From Auanema rhodensis (lineage: Eukaryota > Nematoda > Chromadorea > Rhabditida > Rhabditidae): a DNA stretch of 64,000 nt. The DNA lies in contig OZ059897.1 of assembly GCA_964057225.1 (NCBI GenBank), positions 1,674,001 to 1,738,000 of the forward strand. The letters run 5' to 3'. Below, piece after piece: positions 9,487-21,771 of this stretch. Both the position numbers and the translations under genes were made by a program. A model generated the notes under the pieces. It did not search any database, was not told the DNA's origin, and saw only the letters and a list, made by a program, of their open reading frames with translations. How positions within the stretch are numbered: position 1 is the stretch's first letter; every line of letters starts with the position of its first letter.

Positions 9487-10890
9487 GCATTAGTGTATGT
9501 TGAGTTTCCATGTACACTCAACATTGCTTCCAAAAACATTTTGACAAAAATTTTCCCGAAAAATTTCAAGATAATTTCACGAAAAGTAGATGTTTTTAGA
9601 TTCCTTTTTTTAAGGCGAAGACGATGGTAAATGTTATTCAACGAAAAAATTAATTCTTCAGGGTGAAAATCGAGGATACAAGTGTGAACTTATATCAGTT
9701 GATATCTCGGTGAATTTTTAAGCTAGCGCAAATCTGACAACACAGATCGACGCAGCTTAAAAATCCGCATCGAATGCATTATACTACATTGAGAAACGTT
9801 CAATACAAAAATTATTTATGATTGTTCGAAAAATGATGCATTAGTGTATGTTGAGTTTCCATGTACACTCAACATTGCTTCCAAAAACATTTTGATAAAA
9901 ATTTTCCCGAAAAATTTCAAGATAATTTTACGAAAAGTAGATGTTTTTAGATTTCTTTTTTAAAGGCGAAGACGATGGACAATGTTATTCAACGATAAAA
10001 TTAATTCTTCAGGGTGAAAATCGAGGATACAAGTGTGAACTTATATCAGTTGATATCTCGGTGAATTTTTAAGCTAGCGCAAATCTGACAACACAGATCG
10101 ACGCAGCTTAAAAATCCGCATCGAATGCACTATACTACATTGAGAAACGTTCAATACAAAAATTATTTATGATTGTTCGAAAAATGATGCATTAGTGTAT
10201 GTTGAGTTTCCATGTACACTCAACATTGCTTCCAAAAACATTTTGACAAAAATTTTCCCGAAAAATTTCAAGATAATTTTACGAAAAGTAGATGTTTTTA
10301 GATTTCTTTTTTTAAGGCGAAGAGGATGGACAATGTTATTCAACGAAAAAATTAATTCTTCAGGGTGAAAATCGAGGATATAAGTGTGAACTTATATCAG
10401 TTGATATCTCGGTGCATTTCTAAGCTAGCGCAAATCTGATAACACAGATCGACGCAGCTTAAAAATCCGCATCGAATGCATTATACTACATTGAGAAACG
10501 TTCAATACAAAAATTATTTATGATTGTTCGAAAAATGATGCATTAGTGAATGTTGAGTTTCCATGTACACTCAACATTGCTTCCAAAAACATTTTGACAA
10601 AAATTTTCCCGAAAAATTTCAAGATAATTTTACGAAAAGTAGGTGTTTTTAGATTTCTTTTTTCAAGGCGAAGACGATGAACAATGTTATTCAACGAAAA
10701 AATTAATTCTTCAGGGTGAAAATCGAGGATATAAGTGTGAACTTATATCAGTTGATATCTCGGTGAATTTTTAAGCTAGCGCAAATCTGATAACACAGAT
10801 CGACGCAGCTTAAAAATCCACATCGAATGCATTATATTACATTGAGAAACGTTCAATACAAAAATTATCTATGATTGTTCGAAAAATGAT
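9487..10890 (+). repeat. Four transitional monomers with private changes
   Basis: Unit 9487 is a gatggta/gacaac type with a cattatactac tail. Unit 9838 carries gataaaaattttc, caacgataaaatt and ttttttaaagg. Unit 10189 carries aagagg and tttctaagc. Unit 10540 carries gtgaatgttgag, gtaggtg, ttcaagg, gatgaac, ccacatcg and ttatattac. Private changes here are more frequent than in the neighbouring blocks, which suggests a boundary between homogenised domains. Confidence 0.6.
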
Positions 10891-12996
10891 GCATTAGTGT
10901 ATGTTGAGTTTCCATGTACACTCAACATTGCTTCCAAAAACATTTTGACAAAAATTTTCCCGAAAAATTTCAAGATAATTTTACGAAAAGTAGATGTTTT
11001 TAGATTTCTTTTTTTAAGGCGAAGACGATGGACAATGTTATTCAACGAAAAAATTGATTCTTCAGGGTGAAAATCGAGGATATAAGTGTGAACTTATATC
11101 AGTTGATATCTCGGTGCATTTTTAAGCTAGCGCAAATCTGATAACACAGATCGACGCAGCTTAAAAATCCGCATCGAATGCACTATACCACATTGAGAAA
11201 CGCTCAATACAAAAGTTATTTATGATTGTTTGAAAAATGATGCATTAGTGTATGTTGAGTTTCCATGTACACTCAACATTGCTTCCAAAAACATTTTGAC
11301 AAAAATTTTCCCGAAAAATTTCAAGATAATTTTACGAAAAGTAGATGTTTTTAGATTTCTTTTTTTAAGGCGAAGACGATGGACAATGTTATTCAACGAA
11401 AAAATTAATTCTTCAGGGTGAAAATCGAGGATTTAAGTGTGAACTTATATCAGTTGATATCTCGGTGCATTTTTAAGCTAGCGCAAATCTGATAACACAG
11501 ATCGACGCAGCTTAAAAATCCGCATCGAATGCACTATACTAAATTGAGAAACGTTCAATACGAAAATTATTTATGATTGTTCGAAAAATGATGCATTAGT
11601 GTATGTTGAGTTTCCATGTACACTCAACCTTGCTTCCAAAAACATTTTGACAAAAATTTTCCCGAAAAATTTCAAGATAATTTTACGAAAAGTAGATGTT
11701 TTTAGATTTCTTTTTTAAAGGCGAAGACGATGGACAATGTTATTCAACGAAAAAATTAATTCTTCAGGGTGAAAATCGAGGATTTAAGTGTGAACTTATA
11801 TCAGTTGATATCTCGGTGAATTTTTAAGCTAGCGCAAATCTGATAACACAGATCGACGCAGCTTAAAAATCCGCATCGAATGCACTATACTACATTGAAA
11901 AACGCTCAATACAAAAATTATTTATGATTGTTTGAAAAATGATGCATTAGTGTATGTTGAGTTTCCATGTACACTCAACATTGCTTCCAAAAACATTTTG
12001 ACAAAAATTTTCCCGAAAAATTTCAAGATAATTTTACAAAAACTAGATGTTTTTAGATTCCTTTTTTTAAGGCGAAAACGATGAACAATGTTATTCAACG
12101 AAAAAATTAATTCTTCAGGGTGAAAATCGAGGATATAAGTGTGAACTTATATCAGTTGATATCTTGGTGCATTTTTAAGCTAGCGCAAATCTGATAACAC
12201 AGATCGACGCAGCTTAAAAATCCGCATCGAATGCATTATATAACATTGAAAAACGCTCAATACAAAAATTATTTATGATTGTTTGAAAAATGATGCATTA
12301 GTGTATGTTGAGTTTCCATGTACACTCAACATTGCTTCCAAAAACATTTTGACAAAAATTTTCCCGAAAAATTTCAAGATAATTTCACGAAAAGTAGATG
12401 TTTTTAGATTCCTTTTTTCAAGGCGAAGACGATGAACAATGTTATTCAACGAAAAAATTAATTCTTCAGGGTGAAAATCGAGGATATAAGTGTGAACTTA
12501 TATCAGTTGATATCTCGGTGAATTTTTAAGCTAGCGCAAATCTGATAACACAGATCGACGCAGCTTAAAAATCCACATCGAATGCATTATACTACATTGA
12601 GAAACGTTCAATACAAAAATTATCTATGATTGTTCGAAAAATGATGCATTAGTGTATGTTGAGTTTCCATGTACACTCAACATTGCTTCCAAAAACATTT
12701 TGACAAAAATTTTCCCGAAAAATTTCAAGATAATTTTACGAAAAGTAGATGTTTTTAGGTTTCTTTTTTTAAGGCGAAGACGATGGACAATGTTATTCAA
12801 CGAAAAAATTAATTCTTCAGGGTGAAAATCGAGGATATAAGTGTGAACTTATATCAGTTGATATCTCGGTGCATTTTTAAGCTAGCGCAAATCTGATAAC
12901 ACAGATCGACGCAGCTTAAAAATCCGCATCGAATGCATTATACTACATTGAGAAACGTTCAATACAAAAATTATCTATGATTGTTCGAAAAATGAT
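10891..12996 (+). repeat. Hexamer HOR S1-S6, first complete copy
   Basis: The six units are told apart by linked marks. S1 (10891): aattgattc and ccacattgagaaacgctc. S2 (11242): gattta, ctaaa, tacgaaaatt. S3 (11593): aaccttg, ttttttaaagg, gaa. S4 (11944): ttacaaaaactag, gatgaac, cttgg, cattatataac. S5 (12295): ttcacg, ttccttttttca, gaa, ccacatcg, ttatctatg. S6 (12646): ttacg, gatata, ctcggtgca, cattatactac. Together they make 2106 bp. The same order returns exactly at 16858-18963. Confidence 0.8.
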
Positions 12997-13698
12997 GCAT
13001 TAGTGTATGTTGAGTTTCCATGTACACTCAACATTGCTTCCAAAAACATTTTGACAAAAATTTTCCCGAAAAATTTCAAGATAATTTTACAAAAACTAGA
13101 TGTTTTTAGATTCCTTTTTTTAAGGCGAAAACGATGAACAATGTTATTCAACGAAAAAATTAATTCTTCAGGGTGAAAATCGAGGATATAAGTGTGAACT
13201 TATATCAGTTGATATCTTGGTGCATTTTTAAGCTAGCGCAAATCTGATAACACAGATCGACGCAGCTTAAAAATCCGCATCGAATGCACTATACCACATT
13301 GAGAAACGCTCAATACAAAAGTTATTTATGATTGTTTGAAAAATGATGCATTAGTGTATGTTGAGTTTCCATGTACACTCAACATTGCTTCCAAAAACAT
13401 TTTGACAAAAATTTTCCCGAAAAATTTCAAGATAATTTTACGAAAAATAGATGTTTTTAGATTTCTTTTTTTAAGGCGAAGAGGATGGACAATGTTATTC
13501 AACGAAAAAATTAATTCTTCAGGGTGAAAATCGAGGATATAAGTGTGAACTTATATCAGTTGATATCTCGGTGAATTTTTAAGCTAGCGCAAATCTGATA
13601 ACACAGATCGACGCAGCTTAAAAATCCACATCGAATGCATTATACTACATTGAGAAACGTTCAATACAAAAATTATCTATGATTGTTCGAAAAATGAT
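12997..13698 (+). repeat. Two chimeric monomers after the first hexamer
   Basis: Unit 12997 has the left part of S4 (ttacaaaaactag, the private gaaaacgatgaac shared only with unit 11944, and cttgg) joined to the right part of S1 (cactataccac, gagaaacgctc, aaaagtt). The switch lies between about phase 222 and 287. Unit 13348 combines cgaaaaatag and aagaggatgg on the left with an S5-type right part (gaa, ccacatcg, ttatctatg). Both look like products of exchange inside a monomer. Confidence 0.7.
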
Positions 13699-15453
13699 GC
13701 ATTAGTGTATGTTGAGTTTCCATGTACACTCAACATTGCTTCCAAAAACATTTTGACAAAAATTTTCCCGAAAAATTTCAAGATAATTTTACGAAAAGTA
13801 GATGTTTTTAGATTTCTTTTTTTAAGGCGAAGACGATGGACAATGTTATTCAACGAAAAAATTGATTCTTCAGGGTGAAAATCGAGGATATAAGTGTGAA
13901 CTTATATCAGTTGATATCTCGGTGCATTTTTAAGCTAGCGCAAATCTGATAACACAGATCGACGCAGCTTAAAAATCCGCATCGAATGCACTATACCACA
14001 TTGAGAAACGCTCAATACAAAAGTTATTTATGATTGTTTGAAAAATGATGCATTAGTGTATGTTGAGTTTCCATGTACACTCAACATTGCTTCCAAAAAC
14101 ATTTTGACAAAAATTTTCCCGAAAAATTTCAAGATAATTTTACGAAAAGTAGATGTTTTTAGATTTCTTTTTTTAAGGCGAAGACGATGGACAATGTTAT
14201 TCAACGAAAAAATTAATTCTTCAGGGTGAAAATCGAGGATTTAAGTGTGAACTTATATCAGTTGATATCTCGGTGCATTTTTAAGCTAGCGCAAATCTGA
14301 TAACACAGATCGACGCAGCTTAAAAATCCGCATCGAATGCACTATACTAAATTGAGAAACGTTCAATACGAAAATTATTTATGATTGTTCGAAAAATGAT
14401 GCATTAGTGTATGTTGAGTTTCCATGTACACTCAACCTTGCTTCCAAAAACATTTTGACAAAAATTTTCCCGAAAAATTTCAAGATAATTTTACGAAAAG
14501 TAGATGTTTTTAGATTTCTTTTTTAAAGGCGAAGACGATGGACAATGTTATTCAACGAAAAAATTAATTCTTCAGGGTGAAAATCGAGGATTTAAGTGTG
14601 AACTTATATCAGTTGATATCTCGGTGAATTTTTAAGCTAGCGCAAATCTGATAACACAGATCGACGCAGCTTAAAAATCCGCATCGAATGCACTATACTA
14701 CATTGAAAAACGCTCAATACAAAAATTATTTATGATTGTTTGAAAAATGATGCATTAGTGTATGTTGAGTTTCCATGTACACTCAACATTGCTTCCAAAA
14801 ACATTTTGACAAAAATTTTCCCGAAAAATTTCAAGATAATTTTACAAAAACTAGATGTTTTTAGATTCCTTTTTTTAAGGCGAAGACGATGAACAATGTT
14901 ATTCAACGAAAAAATTAATTCTTCAGGGTGAAAATCGAGGATATAAGTGTGAACTTATATCAGTTGATATCTTGGTGCATTTTTAAGCTAGCGCAAATCT
15001 GATAACACAGATCGACGCAGCTTAAAAATCCGCATCGAATGCATTATATAACATTGAAAAACGCTCAATACAAAAATTATTTATGATTGTTTGAAAAATG
15101 ATGCATTAGTGTATGTTGAGTTTCCATGTACACTCAACATTGCTTCCAAAAACATTTTGACAAAAATTTTCCCGAAAAATTTCAAGATAATTTCACGAAA
15201 AGTAGATGTTTTTAGATTCCTTTTTTCAAGGCGAAGACGATGAACAATGTTATTCAACGAAAAAATTAATTCTTCAGGGTGAAAATCGAGGATATAAGTG
15301 TGAACTTATATCAGTTGATATCTCGGTGAATTTTTAAGCTAGCGCAAATCTGATAACACAGATCGACGCAGCTTAAAAATCCACATCGAATGCATTATAC
15401 TACATTGAGAAACGTTCAATACAAAAATTATCTATGATTGTTCGAAAAATGAT
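13699..15453 (+). repeat. S1-S5 copy lacking S6 (1755 bp)
   Basis: Units 13699, 14050, 14401, 14752 and 15103 carry the S1, S2, S3, S4 and S5 marks in order. The next unit (15454) is S1 again, so S6 is missing. Unit 14752 has gaagacgatgaac where unit 11944 has gaaaacgatgaac, so the latter is a private mutation of the first copy. Confidence 0.75.
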
Positions 15454-16857
15454 GCATTAGTGTATGTTGAGTTTCCATGTACACTCAACATTGCTTCCAA
15501 AAACATTTTGACAAAAATTTTCCCGAAAAATTTCAAGATAATTTTACGAAAAGTAGATGTTTTTAGATTTCTTTTTTTAAGGCGAAGACGATGGACAATG
15601 TTATTCAACGAAAAAATTGATTCTTCAGGGTGAAAATCGAGGATATAAGTGTGAACTTATATCAGTTGATATCTCGGTGCATTTTTAAGCTAGCGCAAAT
15701 CTGATAACACAGATCGACGCAGCTTAAAAATCCGCATCGAATGCACTATACCACATTGAGAAACGCTCAATACAAAAGTTATTTATGATTGTTTGAAAAA
15801 TGATGCATTAGTGTATGTTGAGTTTCCATGTACACTCAACATTGCTTCCAAAAACATTTTGACAAAAATTTTCCCGAAAAATTTCAAGATAATTTTACGA
15901 AAAGTAGATGTTTTTAGATTTCTTTTTTTAAGGCGAAGACGATGGACAATGTTATTCAACGAAAAAATTAATTCTTCAGGGTGAAAATCGAGGATTTAAG
16001 TGTGAACTTATATCAGTTGATATCTCGGTGCATTTTTAAGCTAGCGCAAATCTGATAACACAGATCGACGCAGCTTAAAAATCCGCATCGAATGCACTAT
16101 ACTAAATTGAGAAACGTTCAATACGAAAATTATTTATGATTGTTCGAAAAATGATGCATTAGTGTATGTTGAGTTTCCATGTACACTCAACATTGCTTCC
16201 AAAAACATTTTGACAAAAATTTTCCCGAAAAATTTCAAGATAATTTTACGAAAAGTAGGTGTTTTTAGATTTCTTTTTTCAAGGCGAAGACGATGAACAA
16301 TGTTATTCAACGAAAAAATTAATTCTTCAGGGTGAAAATCGAGGATATAAGTGTGAACTTATATCAGTTGATATCTCGGTGAATTTTTAAGCTAGCGCAA
16401 ATCTGATAACACAGATCGACGCAGCTTAAAAATCCACATCGAATGCATTATACTACATTGAGAAACGTTCAATACAAAAATTATCTATGATTGTTCGAAA
16501 AATGATGCATTAGTGTATGTTGAGTTTCCATGTACACTCAACATTGCTTCCAAAAACATTTTGACAAAAATTTTCCCGAAAAATTTCAAGATAATTTTAC
16601 GAAAAGTAGATGTTTTTAGATTTCTTTTTTTAAGGCGAAGACGATGGACAATGTTATTCAACGAAAAAATTAATTCTTCAGGGTGAAAATCGAGGATATA
16701 AGTGTGAACTTATATCAGTTGATATCTCGGTGCATTTTTAAGCTAGCGCAAATCTGATAACACAGATCGACGCAGCTTAAAAATCCGCATCGAATGCATT
16801 ATACTACATTGAGAAACGTTCAATACAAAAATTATCTATGATTGTTCGAAAAATGAT
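15454..16857 (+). repeat. Shortened HOR copy S1-S2-S5-like-S6 (1404 bp)
   Basis: Units 15454 (S1) and 15805 (S2) are followed by 16156, which carries gtaggtg, ttttttcaagg, gatgaac, gaa and ccacatcg. Unit 16156 shares gtaggtg only with 10540, and its right part is S5-like. Unit 16507 is S6. S3 and S4 are absent. Confidence 0.7.
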
Positions 16858-18963
16858 GCATTAGTGTATGTTGAGTTTCCATGTACACTCAACATTGCTT
16901 CCAAAAACATTTTGACAAAAATTTTCCCGAAAAATTTCAAGATAATTTTACGAAAAGTAGATGTTTTTAGATTTCTTTTTTTAAGGCGAAGACGATGGAC
17001 AATGTTATTCAACGAAAAAATTGATTCTTCAGGGTGAAAATCGAGGATATAAGTGTGAACTTATATCAGTTGATATCTCGGTGCATTTTTAAGCTAGCGC
17101 AAATCTGATAACACAGATCGACGCAGCTTAAAAATCCGCATCGAATGCACTATACCACATTGAGAAACGCTCAATACAAAAGTTATTTATGATTGTTTGA
17201 AAAATGATGCATTAGTGTATGTTGAGTTTCCATGTACACTCAACATTGCTTCCAAAAACATTTTGACAAAAATTTTCCCGAAAAATTTCAAGATAATTTT
17301 ACGAAAAGTAGATGTTTTTAGATTTCTTTTTTTAAGGCGAAGACGATGGACAATGTTATTCAACGAAAAAATTAATTCTTCAGGGTGAAAATCGAGGATT
17401 TAAGTGTGAACTTATATCAGTTGATATCTCGGTGCATTTTTAAGCTAGCGCAAATCTGATAACACAGATCGACGCAGCTTAAAAATACGCATCGAATGCA
17501 CTATACTAAATTGAGAAACGTTCAATACGAAAATTATTTATGATTGTTCGAAAAATGATGCATTAGTGTATGTTGAGTTTCCATGTACACTCAACCTTGC
17601 TTCCAAAAACATTTTGACAAAAATTTTCCCGAAAAATTTCAAGATAATTTTACGAAAAGTAGATGTTTTTAGATTTCTTTTTTGAAGGCGAAGACGATGG
17701 ACAATGTTATTCAACGAAAAAATTAATTCTTCAGGGTGAAAATCGAGGATTTAAGTGTGAACTTATATCAGTTGATATCTCGGTGAATTTTTAAGCTAGC
17801 GCAAATCTGATAACACAGATCGACGCAGCTTAAAAATCCGCATCGAATGCACTATACTACATTGAAAAACGCTCAATACAAAAATTATTTATGATTGTTT
17901 GAAAAATGATGCATTAGTGTATGTTGAGTTTCCATGTACACTCAACATTGCTTCCAAAAACATTTTGACAAAAATTTTCCCGAAAAATTTCAAGATAATT
18001 TTACAAAAACTAGATGTTTTTAGATTCCTTTTTTTAAGGCGAAGACGATGAACAATGTTATTCAACGAAAAAATTAATTCTTCAGGGTGAAAATCGAGGA
18101 TATAAGTGTGAACTTATATCAGTTGATATCTTGGTGCATTTTTAAGCTAGCGCAAATCTGATAACACAGATCGACGCAGCTTAAAAATCCGCATCGAATG
18201 CATTATATAACATTGAAAAACGCTCAATACAAAAATTATTTATGATTGTTTGAAAAATGATGCATTAGTGTATGTTGAGTTTCCATGTACACTCAACATT
18301 GCTTCCAAAAACATTTTGACAAAAATTTTCCCGAAAAATTTCAAGATAATTTCACGAAAAGTAGATGTTTTTAGATTCCTTTTTTCAAGGCGAAGACGAT
18401 GAACAATGTTATTCAACGAAAAAATTAATTCTTCAGGGTGAAAATCGAGGATATAAGTGTGAACTTATATCAGTTGATATCTCGGTGAATTTTTAAGCTA
18501 GCGCAAATCTGATAACACAGATCGACGCAGCTTAAAAATCCACATCGAATGCATTATACTACATTGAGAAACGTTCAATACAAAAATTATCTATGATTGT
18601 TCGAAAAATGATGCATTAGTGTATGTTGAGTTTCCATGTACACTCAACATTGCTTCCAAAAACATTTTGACAAAAATTTTCCCGAAAAATTTCAAGATAA
18701 TTTTACGAAAAGTAGATGTTTTTAGATTTCTTTTTTTAAGGCGAAGACGATGGACAATGTTATTCAACGAAAAAATTAATTCTTCAGGGTGAAAATCGAG
18801 GATATAAGTGTGAACTTATATCAGTTGATATCTCGGTGCATTTTTAAGCTAGCGCAAATCTGATAACACAGATCGACGCAGCTTAAAAATCCGCATCGAA
18901 TGCATTATACTACATTGAGAAACGTTCAATACAAAAATTATCTATGATTGTTCGAAAAATGAT
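16858..18963 (+). repeat. Hexamer HOR S1-S6, second complete copy
   Basis: Units 16858, 17209, 17560, 17911, 18262 and 18613 repeat the S1-S6 order of 10891-12996. Private changes are aaaaatacgc in 17209 and ttttttgaagg in 17560. Confidence 0.8.
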
Positions 18964-20718
18964 GCATTAGTGTATGTTGAGTTTCCATGTACACTCAACA
19001 TTGCTTCCAAAAACATTTTGACAAAAATTTTCCCGAAAAATTTCAAGATAATTTTACGAAAAGTAGATGTTTTTAGATTTCTTTTTTTAAGGCGAAGACG
19101 ATGGACAATGTTATTCAACGAAAAAATTGATTCTTCAGGGTGAAAATCGAGGATATAAGTGTGAACTTATATCAGTTGATATCTCGGTGCATTTTTAAGC
19201 TAGCGCAAATCTGATAACACAGATCGACGCAGCTTAAAAATCCGCATCGAATGCACTATACCACATTGAGAAACGCTCAATACAAAAGTTATTTATGATT
19301 GTTTGAAAAATGATGCATTAGTGTATGTTGAGTTTCCATGTACACTCAACATTGCTTCCAAAAACATTTTGACAAAAATTTTCCCGAAAAATTTCAAGAT
19401 AATTTTACGAAAAGTAGATGTTTTTAGATTTCTTTTTTTAAGGCGGAGACGATGGACAATGTTATTCAACGAAAAAATTAATTCTTCAGGGTGAAAATCG
19501 AGGATTTAAGTGTGAACTTATATCAGTTGATATCTCGGTGCATTTTTAAGCTAGCGCAAATCTGATAACACAGATCGACGCAGCTTAAAAATCCGCATCG
19601 AATGCACTATACTAAATTGAGAAACGTTCAATACGAAAATTATTTATGATTGTTCGAAAAATGATGCATTAGTGTATGTTGAGTTTCCATGTACACTCAA
19701 CCTTGCTTCCAAAAACATTTTGACAAAAATTTTCCCGAAAAATTTCAAGATAATTTTACGAAAAGTAGATGTTTTTAGATTTCTTTTTTAAAGGCGAAGA
19801 CGATGGACAATGTTATTCAACGAAAAAATTAATTCTTCAGGGTGAAAATCGAGGATTTAAGTGTGAACTTATATCAGTTGATATCTCGGTGAATTTTTAA
19901 GCTAGCGCAAATCTGATAACACAGATCGACGCAGCTTAAAAATCCGCATCGAATGCACTATACTACATTGAAAAACGCTCAATACAAAAATTATTTATGA
20001 TTGTTTGAAAAATGATGCATTAGTGTATGTTGAGTTTCCATGTACACTCAACATTGCTTCCAAAAACATTTTGACAAAAATTTTCCCGAAAAATTTCAAG
20101 ATAATTTTACAAAAACTAGATGTTTTTAGATTCCTTTTTTTAAGGCGAAGACGATGAACAATGTTATTCAACGAAAAAATTAATTCTTCAGGGTGAAAAT
20201 CGAGGATATAAGTGTGAACTTATATCAGTTGATATCTTGGTGCATTTTTAAGCTAGCGCAAATCTGATAACACAGATCGACGCAGCTTAAAAATCCGCAT
20301 CGAATGCATTATATAACATTGAAAAACGCTCAATACAAAAATTATTTATGATTGTTTGAAAAATGATGCATTAGTGTATGTTGAGTTTCCATGTACACTC
20401 AACATTGCTTCCAAAAACATTTTGACAAAAATTTTCCCGAAAAATTTCAAGATAATTTCACGAAAAGTAGATGTTTTTAGATTCCTTTTTTTAAGGCGAA
20501 GACGATGAACAATGTTATTCAACGAAAAAATTAATTCTTCAGGGTGAAAATCGAGGATATAAGTGTGAACTTATATCAGTTGATATCTTGGTGCATTTTT
20601 AAGCTAGCGCAAATCTGATAACACAGATCGACGCAGCTTAAAAATCCGCATCGAATGCATTATATAACATTGAAAAACGCTCAATACAAAAATTATTTAT
20701 GATTGTTTGAAAAATGAT
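18964..20718 (+). repeat. S1-S4 copy grading into another subtype
   Basis: Units 18964 to 20017 are S1, S2, S3 and S4. Unit 19315 carries ggcggag, a mark later found only at 22123 and 28088, which links this S2 copy to the 17-monomer HOR downstream. Unit 20368 (ttcacg, ttcc, gatgaac, cttgg, cattatataac) replaces S5 and resembles units inside the 17-mer. The hexamer order ends here. Confidence 0.7.
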
Positions 20719-21771
20719 GCATTAGTGTATGTTGAGTTTCCATGTACACTCAACATTGCTTCCAAAAACATTTTGACAAAAATTTTCCCGAAAAATTTCA
20801 AGATAATTTAACAAAGAGTAGATGTTTTTAGATTCTTTTTTTCAAGGCGAAGACGATGGACAATGTTATTCAACGAAAAAATTAATTCTTCAGGGTGAAA
20901 ATCGAGGATATAAGTGTGAACTTATATTAGTTGATATCTTGGTGCATTTTTAAGCTAGCGCAAATCTGATAACACAGATCGACGCAGCTTAAAAATTTGT
21001 TTTGAATGCACTATACCACATTGAAAAACGCTCAATACAAAAATTATTTATGATTGTTTGAAAAATGATGCATTAGTGTATGTTGAGTTTCCATGTACAC
21101 TCAACATTGCTTCCAAAAACATTTTGACCAAAATTTTCCCGAAAAATTTCAAGATAATTTAACAAAGAGTAGATGTTTTTAGATTCTTTTTTTCAAGGCG
21201 AAGACGATGGACAATGTTATTCAACGAAAAAATTAATTCTTCAGGGTGAAAATCGAGGATATAAGTGTGAACTTATATCAGTTGATATCTTGGTGCATTT
21301 TTAAGCTAGCGCAAATCTGATAACACAGATCGACGCAGCTTAAAAATCCGCATCGAATGCATTATATAACATTGAAAAACGCTCAATACAAAAATTATTT
21401 ATGATTGTTTGAAAAATGATGCATTAGTGTATGTTGAGTTTCCATGTACACTCAACATTGCTTCCAAAAACATTTTGACCAAAATTTTCCCGAAAAATTT
21501 CAAGATAATTTAACAAAGAGTAGATGTTTTTAGATTCTTTTTTTCAAGGCGAAGACGATGGACAATGTTATTCAACGAAAAAATTAATTCTTCAGGGTGA
21601 AAATCGAGGATATAAGTGTGAACTTATATCAGTTGATATCTTGGTGCATTTTTAAGCTAGCGCAAATCTGATAACACAGATCGACGCAGCTTAAAAATTT
21701 GTTTTGAATGCACTATACCACATTGAAAAACGCTCAATACAAAAATTATTTATGATTGTTTGAAAAATGAT
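20719..21771 (+). repeat. Cluster of divergent taacaaagag monomers
   Basis: Units 20719, 21070 and 21421, and unit 21772 that follows, carry taacaaagag, ttctttttttcaagg and cttggtgca. Units 21070, 21421 and 21772 read gaccaaaa. Units 20719, 21421 and 21772 end with aaaatttgttttgaatgcac in place of the usual aaaatccgcatcgaatgc. These are among the most divergent units in the window. The same subtype reappears as single units at 27737, 33702, 36862 and 48097. Confidence 0.7.
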
